Positions 1-7,260 are shown, counted from the first letter of the stretch. The stretch: DNA of 12,463 nucleotides from CAYJBH01 sp964370825 (GCA_964370825.1 CAYJKY010000065.1:1-12463); one strand, 5' to 3'. A program made the numbers and translations. The notes: generated by a model not told the origin, from the sequence alone.

Positions 1-469
1 CGATATAAACGCCTCTTGCAAAAACTTCCCTCTCTGCTTGTGAAACAATATCACCCTTTGTAATTACAACAATGTCTGCAAGTTTTAACATAGGCCCTAT
101 TTTTTTAGGGGTGTTAATTCCTGATAAATTATCTATAACGCAAACAGATTTTATCTCTTTAATATATGGAGAGCAACGATTACAAAGCCCGGCACTTTCG
201 GTAATTAATAAATCAAAATTATTATCATTTCCCCATTTAACTACTTCTTCTATGTTTGTGGCAAAAAAGTGGTCGGGGCACACTGAACCTGAAACGCCTT
301 TTTTCACAGGTATGCCTGCCTTTTCGTAAATAATATCATCATCTGTTTGTAAGCAGTCAAACTTTACAACTCCAACAGACACGCCTCTTTCTCTTAATGC
401 ATCAATTGTTTTTAGTATTACCATTGTTTTTCCGGAAGACGGTGGTCCCGATACTATCGCTAAATTCAT
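1..469 (-). CDS. HypB/UreG-like SIMIBI GTPase (3' end outside window)
   Basis: This is a partial protein; 156 residues are visible from its ATG at 467-469 and the C-terminus lies beyond the left edge. I translated it by hand from the minus strand. It has a P-loop GPPSSGKT at residues 8-15, an ESAG switch/Walker B-like motif at 91-94 followed by a CNRC pair (Cys96, Cys99), and TKGD at 137-140, which sits where GTPases of this class carry NKxD. A VCPDHF stretch (Cys64) lies where HypB has its metal-site CHLDA region. The family (HypB, UreG, CooC and relatives) uses nucleotide hydrolysis to load nickel or other cofactors into enzymes in the cytosol. The start overlaps the stop of the upstream gene by 4 bases (ATGA), with AAGGA about 6 bases before it, so translation is probably coupled. 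The enzyme it serves is not visible; the exact subfamily is inference. Confidence 0.85.
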   Translation of the reverse strand, partial: MNLAIVSGPPSSGKTMVILKTIDALRERGVSVGVVKFDCLQTDDDIIYEKAGIPVKKGVSGSVCPDHFFATNIEEVVKWGNDNNFDLLITESAGLCNRCSPYIKEIKSVCVIDNLSGINTPKKIGPMLKLADIVVITKGDIVSQAEREVFARGVYI

Positions 470-1614
470 GTGTTTTCCTTTCCGTAAAACAAATTCTCCA
501 GTTCATTTAACAGCTTTGCAACATCATTGTTATTAATGAATTCAAAGCCACTGAAGATAAATTTTTTATCCTCACTTAAATTATTATTTACGCCTATAAC
601 TGTTGAGGGAAATCGTCCGTTTGACGATAGTATATTTCCTATCTCATTAGATTTTAAAAAATCTAAAAATTGCTTATGCTTATCATAAGTTTCCATTTTG
701 GATATTAAAAAAATGGGGCTTGCTATTGCACCATCACAAGGCCAAACAGCCTTCATAGTGTCATTTTCCTTAAGCATAGATGCAAAGAAGTACGGAGCTA
801 TGGAAATTAACGGGGTTTTATTTGCGGTTGCATTTTTAACCATTTCGGCAGGGTGCATGTCTTTGACAACTGCCTGCCCGAGTTTTACAATGGCTTCTTT
901 GCCGTAAGTGGTGTAAAGTCCTAAAAGTAATGCATTAAACAAATCCAAATCTTTCATCGGAACTGCAATTTCACCGTTATATTTATCGTCTAATAAGTCG
1001 CTCCATCTCATAGGCATAGGTCTGCCGTCTAACAGTTCGGTGTTTACCATAAAAACAGCAGGCACTACCCCTAAAATTGTATAGATATTATTAGGGTCTT
1101 TAAAGTGCTTAAATTCTTCGTTATACTCAAAATCTTCACTTTTAAAAACTCCTTCCCGTGCAAATTTACCTATTTGGTTTTTATCAAAAAATAGCCCAAA
1201 CCCTGCCGACAAATAAATATCGGCTAGATTTTCCTTTTTGTTTGTTTCGGCTGTAAGCCAATCAAGTCCCATGCTTGCAGCAGGCAAAGTATACTCTACA
1301 GTTAATTCATTTCTTTCTATAAATTCATCAATTTTGTCGATAAGCGGAATTCTGATTGGGCAAGGAAGTATGCCTTTTACTGTTACTTTCTCGCAATCCT
1401 TTTTTGAAATTGCTTTAGTTATTTTATTAATTACCTCATTTAAATCTATGCTTTTCATCTCGCAAACAGTTTTCAATGTCATTGTTTTTCCGATAGTATT
1501 TCTCATAATAGGATTGCTTAGCTTGTCCATACCATAAGACACTAATATATCAATCGCTTCAGGATGATTTTCTGTAAGATTGTAGATTGTTTCATTTGGG
1601 TTTATATTATTCAT
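466..1614 (-). CDS. DUF1858 domain fused to ABC-type substrate-binding-like protein, no signal peptide
   Basis: The protein has 382 residues. Residues about 5-70 (IYNLTENHPEAIDILVSYG and following) resemble the small helical DUF1858/ScdA-N-type domain seen in redox and iron-sulfur-related proteins. Residues about 78-375 resemble type 2 periplasmic binding proteins of the iron(III)/AfuA kind, including a conserved-looking LPCPIRIPL segment with Cys85. There is no hydrophobic leader, no lipobox and no adjacent permease gene, so the protein should stay in the cytosol, which is unusual for this fold. The ATG at 1614 is preceded by an AAGGGGGG ribosome site 8 bases upstream, supporting this start. 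It is the first gene of a unit with the GTPase that overlaps its stop codon. I infer a role in carrying or sensing a metal or cofactor for the GTPase; transport in the ordinary sense is unlikely. Domain calls are by eye. Confidence 0.85.
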   Translation of the reverse strand: MNNINPNETIYNLTENHPEAIDILVSYGMDKLSNPIMRNTIGKTMTLKTVCEMKSIDLNEVINKITKAISKKDCEKVTVKGILPCPIRIPLIDKIDEFIERNELTVEYTLPAASMGLDWLTAETNKKENLADIYLSAGFGLFFDKNQIGKFAREGVFKSEDFEYNEEFKHFKDPNNIYTILGVVPAVFMVNTELLDGRPMPMRWSDLLDDKYNGEIAVPMKDLDLFNALLLGLYTTYGKEAIVKLGQAVVKDMHPAEMVKNATANKTPLISIAPYFFASMLKENDTMKAVWPCDGAIASPIFLISKMETYDKHKQFLDFLKSNEIGNILSSNGRFPSTVIGVNNNLSEDKKFIFSGFEFINNNDVAKLLNELENLFYGKENT

Positions 1615-1643
1615 TATAAATTCCCCCCTTATGTAAATATAGT

Positions 1644-1674
1644 ATAACTGTATTATATCATATAATGCAGTTAT
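1644..1674. promoter_or_regulatory. 31-base palindrome over the probable promoter of the DUF1858/GTPase unit
   Basis: Two 15-base arms (1644-1658 and 1660-1674) flank a single central C at 1659 and match each other with one mismatched pair (1651 against 1667). On the minus strand the left arm contains a perfect TATAAT (1657-1652), about 38 bases before the ATG at 1614, so a repressor bound here would cover the -10 region. The A+T-rich centre could also extrude or simply reflect base composition, but the outer ATAACTG/CAGTTAT arms make chance less likely. The cognate regulator is not identified. Confidence 0.55.
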
Positions 1675-1682
1675 TTCGGTAA
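1652..1682 (-). promoter_or_regulatory. Probable promoter of the DUF1858/GTPase unit (weak -35)
   Basis: The minus strand has a consensus TATAAT at 1657-1652. No good -35 lies at 17 bases; the nearest candidate is TTACCG at 1682-1677 with a 19-base spacer, embedded in the second palindrome. A poor -35 combined with palindromes on both elements fits a regulated, possibly activator-dependent promoter. The -10 is clear; the rest is inference. Confidence 0.4.
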
Positions 1683-1694
1683 CATTTGTTACCG
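1677..1694. promoter_or_regulatory. Perfect 18-base inverted repeat CGGTAAC-N4-GTTACCG, candidate operator
   Basis: Perfect 7-base arms (1677-1683 and 1688-1694) surround ATTT. The element lies two bases beyond the larger palindrome at 1644-1674 and over the -35 position of the minus-strand promoter. Its higher G+C than the surrounding DNA suggests selection. It looks like a site for a dimeric helix-turn-helix protein. I do not recognise it as a known Fur, NikR or ModE consensus. Confidence 0.55.
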
Positions 1695-1961
1695 TTTATT
1701 TAAAACATTTTAAGTAACTGTTTTAGTTTATTACCAACAAATATTAAACGTGTGTTTACAGAACGCTTTTATTTTTGGGTTGTGTATTGGATGGAGTCAA
1801 GTTTAAACACAATGAAGAGCTATATCTTTTTTTAAACTATTATAAGATAAAAATATCGGATATAGTATGATTATGCGGTAAATGTCCTTAATTGTAGCGA
1901 GTAGATGATTTCGTTTTTTTACGACAAAATCACCAAATATAACAAAGATTACTTATACTAT

Positions 1962-1982
1962 TTTCACAAATATTTTGTGAAA
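1962..1982. promoter_or_regulatory. Perfect 21-base inverted repeat upstream of the operon promoter
   Basis: The arms TTTCACAAA (1962-1970) and TTTGTGAAA (1974-1982) are perfect complements around a 3-base TAT centre. The repeat ends 13 bases before the -35 of the plus-strand promoter, a typical activator position. The regulator encoded directly downstream is the natural candidate ligand-responsive protein, but a CRP-like or other global factor is also possible, as TGTGA/TCACA half-sites occur in it. As RNA it would be a hairpin without a proper T tract, so a terminator is unlikely. Confidence 0.6.
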
Positions 1983-1995
1983 GAGAAAAAAAGAG

Positions 1996-2025
1996 TTGAC
2001 ATAGTAGATATCTTTAGGCTATAAT
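1996..2025 (+). promoter_or_regulatory. Sigma-A promoter of the eight-gene operon
   Basis: Perfect TTGACA (1996-2001) and perfect TATAAT (2020-2025) are separated by 18 bases. Transcription would start near 2032, giving a leader of about 35 bases before the ATG at 2068, with AAGGAC at 2051-2056 as the ribosome site. Both hexamers being consensus implies a strong core promoter that probably needs repression or is modulated from the palindrome just upstream. Confidence 0.8.
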
Positions 2026-2067
2026 TACGCTAACAAATAAAGGACTATTTAAGGACAAAAGACCGCT

Positions 2068-3423
2068 ATGGTTACAAAAATCGCTGTAATAGGACCTCCG
2101 GATTTGGTTGAGCTAGTGCAACTATATCAACAAAAACATTTGATGCTTTTTTCAGATTTGAAATTAATAGCTTATCCTTATCAGCATGAATCAAATACGA
2201 TAGAATTAATTGGAACGTTACAAAATGTAGATGCCATTTTATTTACCGGACCGGTTCCGTTCCATATGTGTCAAGGGATAATTCCTCCGTCATTAATGGT
2301 AGACTATATTGCGATTTCTCCTTTGTCTATACTTCAACTGTTATGTGGACCTCGTGCAGTAATAAATGAACCACTGGAAGGGGTGCGGTTTTCGGCAGAT
2401 TTTGTTTCGCAAACGGGTTTGGAGACAGTGTTGGAGGATTGGGGTATTGAGGATTGTTCTATCTACACCTACGCTTACACATCTGAGTCAACAACCCAGC
2501 AATTGGTAGATTTTCATGCGGTTTTACAAGAAAAAGGCTTAACCGACTTTGCAGTGACATGCCTTGCTTCGGCAAACGATGCTCTACAGGCAGCGGGACT
2601 TAGTGCGTACCGTTGTAAAATTACTAAATCAGCTATTAGGGATGCACTGCTGCGAATGCGTAGCGTTGCGGCAAAAGCTACTTCAAACGATTTCCAAATT
2701 TGTCGTGGTATTCTCAAGCTGACTTCCAATGCAAAAGATGGAGATGTTCCATATCAAAGTAAGCGACATCTACTTACCATAATGGATAATTTTATCTCTT
2801 TTTGTGAAATCATACACGCATCATTTAGAATTGAAAATGACACGGAAATGTCTTTAACCACAACACGAGGGATGATGGAACAGGCAACAGAAACAAATCA
2901 GCAAATGCCGCTTCTTGCAGATATTAGTGGAATTAATGGTTTTTCAGTTAGTATTGGGATTGGATACGGTGTAATGGCAAATGCTGCCGAACGAAATGCC
3001 CGACGAGGCTTGGCGCTTGCTCAACAGAACGGCGGCGAAGGATGCTACTGTGTAGCCGAGGATGGTCAAACTACAATTATGGTTGCCGGCAGACCGACGC
3101 TTGGTTACAAAAGTGCCTCCAACAATCCTACGTGGATTGCACTAGCAAAGCAGTGTGGAGTTGGAGTTGCTACCCTTAATCGCATAGTTTCTATTGCCTC
3201 GATTAAAGCGAACGAGCAGTTTACAGCACTTGATGTAGCAGAAGGTTTAAGGATTACTCCACGTAGTGCCAGACGTGTGCTAAAAGATCTTTTGGATGGC
3301 GGTGCGGTGAAGGTGGTAGGAGAGCAACAAGGGCCAACACGCGGACGACCTCGACAGGTGTTTATGATTGCCACGTTGCTAAGTACTAATTCTGAAGAAA
3401 ATCTTTATGATATCACTGTTTAA
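2068..3423 (+). CDS. Putative transcriptional regulator: sensor-like N-terminus, degenerate cyclase-like domain, C-terminal winged helix
   Basis: This 451-residue protein has no signal peptide. Residues 1-130 (start MVTKIAVIGP, then a VDAILFTGPVPF segment near 54-65) look like a Rossmann-type sensory domain, loosely similar to PrpR-N modules. Residues about 230-340 contain FSVSIGIGYG (292-301), then ANAAERNARRGLALAQ and GGEGCY, the pattern of a nucleotidyl-cyclase/GTP cyclohydrolase III-like fold. No GGDEF-type signature is seen, so catalysis is doubtful. Residues about 384-436 form a winged helix (FTALDVAEGLRITPRSARRVLKDLL) with a basic GPTRGRPRQ wing. It is the first gene of the operon, 50 bases ahead of the transporter, and probably controls it in response to the imported compound. 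The role is inferred from architecture and position; the family is not one I can name. Confidence 0.75.
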   Translation: MVTKIAVIGPPDLVELVQLYQQKHLMLFSDLKLIAYPYQHESNTIELIGTLQNVDAILFTGPVPFHMCQGIIPPSLMVDYIAISPLSILQLLCGPRAVINEPLEGVRFSADFVSQTGLETVLEDWGIEDCSIYTYAYTSESTTQQLVDFHAVLQEKGLTDFAVTCLASANDALQAAGLSAYRCKITKSAIRDALLRMRSVAAKATSNDFQICRGILKLTSNAKDGDVPYQSKRHLLTIMDNFISFCEIIHASFRIENDTEMSLTTTRGMMEQATETNQQMPLLADISGINGFSVSIGIGYGVMANAAERNARRGLALAQQNGGEGCYCVAEDGQTTIMVAGRPTLGYKSASNNPTWIALAKQCGVGVATLNRIVSIASIKANEQFTALDVAEGLRITPRSARRVLKDLLDGGAVKVVGEQQGPTRGRPRQVFMIATLLSTNSEENLYDITV

Positions 3424-3473
3424 TAAAGGTTGTTTATTGGCAAGCAAATAGGTTAGAACAGGAGGTTTATAGG

Positions 3474-4454
3474 ATGGCACATCTGCTGGAGGTAGAACGA
3501 TTACAGGTCAAATTTTTTACTGACCGAGGCACAGTAGCGGCTGTAGACAATGTTTCGTTTCATGTAGACTCGTGTGAGGTACTTGGTTTGGCCGGAGAGT
3601 CAGGATGTGGCAAAAGTGTCACCTGCCAGGCTGTTATGGGATTAATTGCCCGCCCCGGAAAGATAACCGGAGGCAGTGTAAAATTTTGCGAACAGGAGCT
3701 TGTGGGACGAAGTGAGGATGAATTGCGTAAGGTGCGTAGCACCGGAATGGCAATGATTTTTCAAGATCCACTCACCTTTCTTAATCCGGTTTTAACGGTG
3801 GGCGAACAGATTACCGAAGTGTTAAGAAGCCATTTGGGAATGCGAAAACAACAGGCAAGAGAGCGTGCGATAGAACTTTTGCAATGGGTTGGTATTCCAT
3901 CCCCGCAAGATTGCCTGAATGCCTATCCACATATGTTCTCAGGTGGTATGCGCCAACGTGTAATGATTGCAATTGCACTTTCGTGCAACCCAAAGTTACT
4001 TATTGCTGACGAACCAACGACAGCGCTTGACGTGACTGTCCAGCTACAAATTATAGAGTTGGTTAAGCGACTGCAACGTGAGGTAGAAATGGGTGTTATC
4101 TGGATTTCTCACGACTTGGGAGTGCTTGCAGCCTTGGCTGATAGAGTTAATGTGATGTATGCCGGACATGTAATAGAGAGTGGCGATGTAAGAACGCTAT
4201 ACCAAATGCCTACACACCCATACACAAAAGGTTTGCTGGCGTCAATACCACGGTTGGATGATAATATCGAGATGCTTTCCAGCATTCAGGGTAATCCACC
4301 GGATCTTAGCTCGTTGGGAGATGGTTGTCCTTTTTTACCTCGATGTACACAAGGAATGGAACGATGTAAAAAGCAATGTCCACAACTGATGGAGGTTGGG
4401 AATCATCACCAAGTGGCCTGTTGGTTGCATGAGGGAGGGGTAGATAATGCTTGA
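3474..4454 (+). CDS. Opp/Dpp-family ABC transporter ATP-binding subunit (D type)
   Basis: This is one of two cytosolic ATPases that drive the importer. Its 326 residues are normal for the family. Seen: Walker A GESGCGKS at 41-48, Q-loop Gln97 in FQDP, signature FSGGMRQR at 155-162, Walker B LLIADE at 175-180, D-loop SALD-equivalent TALD, and switch His213 in ISHDLG. The C-terminal oligopeptide/dipeptide extension carries CPFLPRC and more cysteines (Cys285, 291, 298, 302). Such cysteines are reported to hold a [4Fe-4S] cluster in some OppD/DppD proteins. AGGAGG at 3460-3465 supports the start. Its end overlaps the next gene by 8 bases, suggesting coupled synthesis of the ATPase heterodimer. 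The substrate cannot be told from this subunit. Confidence 0.95.
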   Translation: MAHLLEVERLQVKFFTDRGTVAAVDNVSFHVDSCEVLGLAGESGCGKSVTCQAVMGLIARPGKITGGSVKFCEQELVGRSEDELRKVRSTGMAMIFQDPLTFLNPVLTVGEQITEVLRSHLGMRKQQARERAIELLQWVGIPSPQDCLNAYPHMFSGGMRQRVMIAIALSCNPKLLIADEPTTALDVTVQLQIIELVKRLQREVEMGVIWISHDLGVLAALADRVNVMYAGHVIESGDVRTLYQMPTHPYTKGLLASIPRLDDNIEMLSSIQGNPPDLSSLGDGCPFLPRCTQGMERCKKQCPQLMEVGNHHQVACWLHEGGVDNA

Positions 4455-5448
4455 CGAAACCAAGAATAAAGTAGTATTGGAAGCAAATGATTTGTCTCAG
4501 TACTTTTACGGCTTTAAAGGACTGTTAAACAGAGAGCCATCAAGTGTAACAAAAGCAGTAGATCAGATTTCTTTTAAGCTATATAAAGGTGAAACACTGG
4601 GGCTGGTTGGCGAAAGCGGGTGTGGAAAATCTACACTGGCACGAACCATTATGGGGGTATATAAACCCACTCAGGGACAAATTCTTTTTGAAGGGCAGGA
4701 TTTGGCAAAGTTCAACCAACATCAGATGCGCCAACAGTATTGTAAGATGCAAATGATTTTTCAGGACCCTTATTCTTCGATAAACCCCAAAAAGAAAATT
4801 TATAAGGTGCTAGAGGAACCATTTGTAATCCATAACATGTATAGCAAGCAGGAAAGACGAGAAAAGGTGGAACAATTAATTAAGCTGGTGGGGTTGGATT
4901 CAGCTTTCCTTAGCCGTTATCCACATGAGTTTTCGGGTGGTCAACGACAACGTATCGGAATTGCTCGTGCGCTTGCACTTAACCCTGGGTTTATTATATG
5001 TGACGAGGCGGTTTCGGCTTTGGATGTATCAATTCAAGCACAGATAATCAACCTGCTTAAAGAACTTCAACAACAGTTTTCTTTATCATATCTGTTTATT
5101 TCACATAACTTGGCAGTTGTTAAGCATATCAGCAATCGTATAGCAGTTATGTATTTGGGGCAGATTGTGGAGCTGTCTGACAAGGAAGCTCTTTATGACC
5201 GGCCAGGTCATCCGTACACCAGAGCTTTAATTTCGGCGGCAACGGCGCCTGACCCGACTGTGGAAAAAGAGAGGCAGCGTACTATACTGCCGGGTGAGCC
5301 GCCAAGCCCAAAAGACCCACCTGCCGGATGTAGGTTTCACCCACGTTGCCAGTGGGCACAAGCCAAGTGTCGTGAACAGCAACCGCCACTGTTACCAATG
5401 GGCGATGATAAACATTTGGTGGCATGTCATTTTGCAGGCGAAATATAG
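4447..5448 (+). CDS. Opp/Dpp-family ABC transporter ATP-binding subunit (F type)
   Basis: This is the partner ATPase of the preceding subunit, with 333 residues. Seen: Walker A GESGCGKS at 55-62, Gln106 in FQDPYSSINP, signature FSGGQRQR at 162-169, Walker B FIICDE at 182-187, SALD D-loop and switch His220 in ISHNL. The DEAVSALD version replaces the common DEP with DEA, a frequent F-subunit variant. The SSINP motif after the Q-loop is typical of F-type subunits. The C-terminus has CRFHPRC and further cysteines (Cys295, 301, 308, 327), again a candidate iron-sulfur site. The start lies inside the end of the upstream gene, with a GGAGGGG-like site just before it. All ATPase residues are intact, so the heterodimer should be active. 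Confidence 0.95.
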   Translation: MLDETKNKVVLEANDLSQYFYGFKGLLNREPSSVTKAVDQISFKLYKGETLGLVGESGCGKSTLARTIMGVYKPTQGQILFEGQDLAKFNQHQMRQQYCKMQMIFQDPYSSINPKKKIYKVLEEPFVIHNMYSKQERREKVEQLIKLVGLDSAFLSRYPHEFSGGQRQRIGIARALALNPGFIICDEAVSALDVSIQAQIINLLKELQQQFSLSYLFISHNLAVVKHISNRIAVMYLGQIVELSDKEALYDRPGHPYTRALISAATAPDPTVEKERQRTILPGEPPSPKDPPAGCRFHPRCQWAQAKCREQQPPLLPMGDDKHLVACHFAGEI

Positions 5449-5573
5449 CGATAGTTCAGTTTTAGCATTTTAAAAATGAATGTTGACTATGCGACAAAAC
5501 TTATAAACAAATAAGGGGTTGGCGTGTAGTTTTCAGAAGATAATACGAATTATAATAAGTAGGAGGAAATTAA

Positions 5574-7184
5574 ATGTCTGTACAGTTTTTTCGCAAAGTT
5601 TTAGCAATTATTTTAGTCGCAACATTTTTGCTTACCAGTTGCAGCAGCGCCAGCACCCCTGATTCCGGCACCCCTTCAAGCAGCGGCGGTACCCCTGAAA
5701 CACCAACAGAAGTCTCCGAACGTGATGATTTGGTAATTATCTATGGTCAGGCAGGTTTTAATTCGTTAGATCCACAAATTCATGCAGGTACTACACTGGC
5801 AAGCGTGCTGTCTAACATGTTTGAAAACATGGTTAAGCGTACAGACACCGGTTTTGAACCACAGCTTGCAACCGAGTGGACGCAGATAGATCCTTTGACA
5901 TGGGAGTTTAAGCTGCGTAGTGATGTTGAATTCCACAATGGTGAGAAATTTAATGCAAGCGTTATGAAGTATTCTTTAGATCGTGCTATGATTCCTGAAA
6001 TCAATGCGCAAAATGCTCATAACTTTACAACTATTGAAGAAGTTATAGTTGTCGACGATACTACTTTAAGGGTTGTAACTACAGTTGAAGATCCGCTGTT
6101 ACTTGGCAAAATGGCTTCTTGGCCGGCAGTTGCAGTGCCTCCTGAGTATATCGAAGAGGTAGGCGAAGATCAATTTGGTCTTGAACCAATTGGTACCGGC
6201 CCGTATCAGTTTGTTAGCAGTGAGGGAGGCAGCGAGCTTACTGTAGAGGCATTCGAAGGACATTGGGGTGAAGAGGTTGCCATTAAGAAGGTACTTTGGC
6301 GTAGCGTATCCGAGGCCGGTTCTCGTATGGCAGAGCTTCGCGCAGGAACAGCCGACATCGTTGACAATGTTCCTTATGACCAGATAGATATGATTAACGA
6401 AGACCCAATTGCAGAGGTTCTTAATTCTTGGAGCGTACGTACAGTTTACATACAGTTGGATTGTGACGAGTCTGTTACTCCCACAAACGACGTAAGGGTA
6501 CGTCAGGCAATAGCCTATAGCATTGATGTCGATAGCTTGATTAACGACCTGCTTCTGGGTAATGGTAGACGAATTGCTAGCTACTCTATTCCGGAAGTTG
6601 CCTACCACGACCCAGACCTAATGCCATATGAGTTTGATCTGGACAAGGCTAAAGAGCTGATGACAGAGGCCGGATACACCGAACCTGTTGATCTTACATT
6701 TGATATTACTGTAGGTCGCGTACCAATGGACAAAGAGCTTTGTGAAGCTATTACAGGTATGCTTAACGATTCCGGACTGTTCAATGTTAACCTAATTATC
6801 AATGAGTCCGGTGTTTATTCCGACAAATATGCAAACAAGGAACTTCCACGTACAATCGGACAGATGACACTTGCAACACATGGTAACTATACCTATGACC
6901 CGGACTTCACACTAAGCCGTTCCTTTGCTTATGTTGAAGGCCCACGTAATATGATTGCATCTCACCAGGACAACATGGAGTGGGACGAAATTATTAAGGC
7001 AGCAGGAGTTGAAACTTCCGACTCCGAGCGTCGTGAAATGGTTTACACGATGCAAGAGCTAATTAAAGAGGATGTACCACGTGTCTACCTTTATCAGCAA
7101 CGTGCAACATGGGGTATTAACTCCAACCTAAACTGGACTCCAAGTGGAGAGATAATTGACTTAACAACGATTTCTTGGAAATAA
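5574..7184 (+). CDS. Extracellular solute-binding lipoprotein, family 5 (Opp/Dpp type)
   Basis: This is the ligand receptor of the importer, with 536 residues. The N-terminus is a lipoprotein signal: basic Arg7-Lys8, a hydrophobic core, then lipobox LTSC with the lipidated cysteine at residue 23. A Ser/Thr/Gly/Pro-rich linker to about residue 50 would tether it outside the membrane. The rest matches the SBP_bac_5 fold (NSLDPQIHAGT near the start, then TEWTQIDPLTWEFKLRSDV and GTGPYQF). Family members bind peptides, nickel complexes, haem or oligosaccharides; binding specificity cannot be read by eye. AGGAGG at 5561-5566 gives the start. The 125-base gap before it contains no convincing promoter, so it is probably co-transcribed with the ATPase genes. 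A hairpin follows its stop codon. Confidence 0.95.
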   Translation: MSVQFFRKVLAIILVATFLLTSCSSASTPDSGTPSSSGGTPETPTEVSERDDLVIIYGQAGFNSLDPQIHAGTTLASVLSNMFENMVKRTDTGFEPQLATEWTQIDPLTWEFKLRSDVEFHNGEKFNASVMKYSLDRAMIPEINAQNAHNFTTIEEVIVVDDTTLRVVTTVEDPLLLGKMASWPAVAVPPEYIEEVGEDQFGLEPIGTGPYQFVSSEGGSELTVEAFEGHWGEEVAIKKVLWRSVSEAGSRMAELRAGTADIVDNVPYDQIDMINEDPIAEVLNSWSVRTVYIQLDCDESVTPTNDVRVRQAIAYSIDVDSLINDLLLGNGRRIASYSIPEVAYHDPDLMPYEFDLDKAKELMTEAGYTEPVDLTFDITVGRVPMDKELCEAITGMLNDSGLFNVNLIINESGVYSDKYANKELPRTIGQMTLATHGNYTYDPDFTLSRSFAYVEGPRNMIASHQDNMEWDEIIKAAGVETSDSERREMVYTMQELIKEDVPRVYLYQQRATWGINSNLNWTPSGEIIDLTTISWK

Positions 7185-7206
7185 AAGTGTGCTAAATTAG
7201 CAATAT

Positions 7207-7233
7207 CCGGGTGGTGGTAAACCCATCACCCGG
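7207..7233 (+). other. Intercistronic stem-loop after the solute-binding protein gene
   Basis: An 11-base stem (7207-7217 with 7223-7233, one G-U pair) encloses a 5-base loop, 22 bases after the stop codon. It is followed by TATAGAAAAAAC rather than a T run, so it is not a normal rho-independent terminator. Comparable hairpins downstream of binding-protein genes in other operons protect the upstream message from 3' exonucleases and raise receptor over permease levels; I infer the same here. Confidence 0.65.
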
Positions 7234-7260
7234 TATAGAAAAAACAAGGGAGGCCTTGGG

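Larger units (their letters stand above)
1615..2067. other. Divergent intergenic region, A+T-rich, with several inverted repeats
   Basis: These 453 bases separate the two divergent transcription units and I see no credible gene in them. They hold the leader and probable promoter of the minus-strand pair (with two adjacent palindromes), and the promoter and upstream palindrome of the plus-strand operon, listed separately. Smaller symmetric elements are TAAAC-GTGT-GTTTA near 1745-1758, the 8-base palindrome GTTTAAAC at 1801-1808, and an imperfect stem at 1906-1914 pairing with 1921-1932 across a T run. The last has no following T tract in the plus direction, so I do not call it a terminator. 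Confidence 0.7.

Noticed and set aside
72..329. Plus-strand open frame of 85 codons
   Set aside because: It lies opposite the GTPase gene, whose P-loop, ESAG and TKGD motifs are all read on the minus strand; it has no ribosome site or recognisable motif.
1906..1932. Hairpin with a T-run loop as a terminator or riboswitch part
   Set aside because: The stem has a 3-base bulge, no T tract follows it in the plus direction, and it lies upstream of the mapped promoter, so it would not be in the operon leader.
5502..5556. Promoter-like hexamers before the solute-binding protein gene (TTGACT at 5483, TATAAA at 5502, TATAAT at 5551)
   Set aside because: TTGACT to TATAAA is only 13 bases apart, and TATAAT at 5551 has no -35 and would start transcription inside the ribosome site.
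6099..6608. Minus-strand open frame of 169 codons inside the solute-binding protein gene
   Set aside because: The protein has no family resemblance, is rich in unlikely residues, lacks a ribosome site, and the opposite strand encodes a clear SBP_bac_5 protein.
7207..7245. Rho-independent terminator after the binding-protein gene
   Set aside because: The stem is followed by an A-rich run, not T residues, in the plus direction; on the minus strand the T run would be in place but no minus-strand gene ends there.
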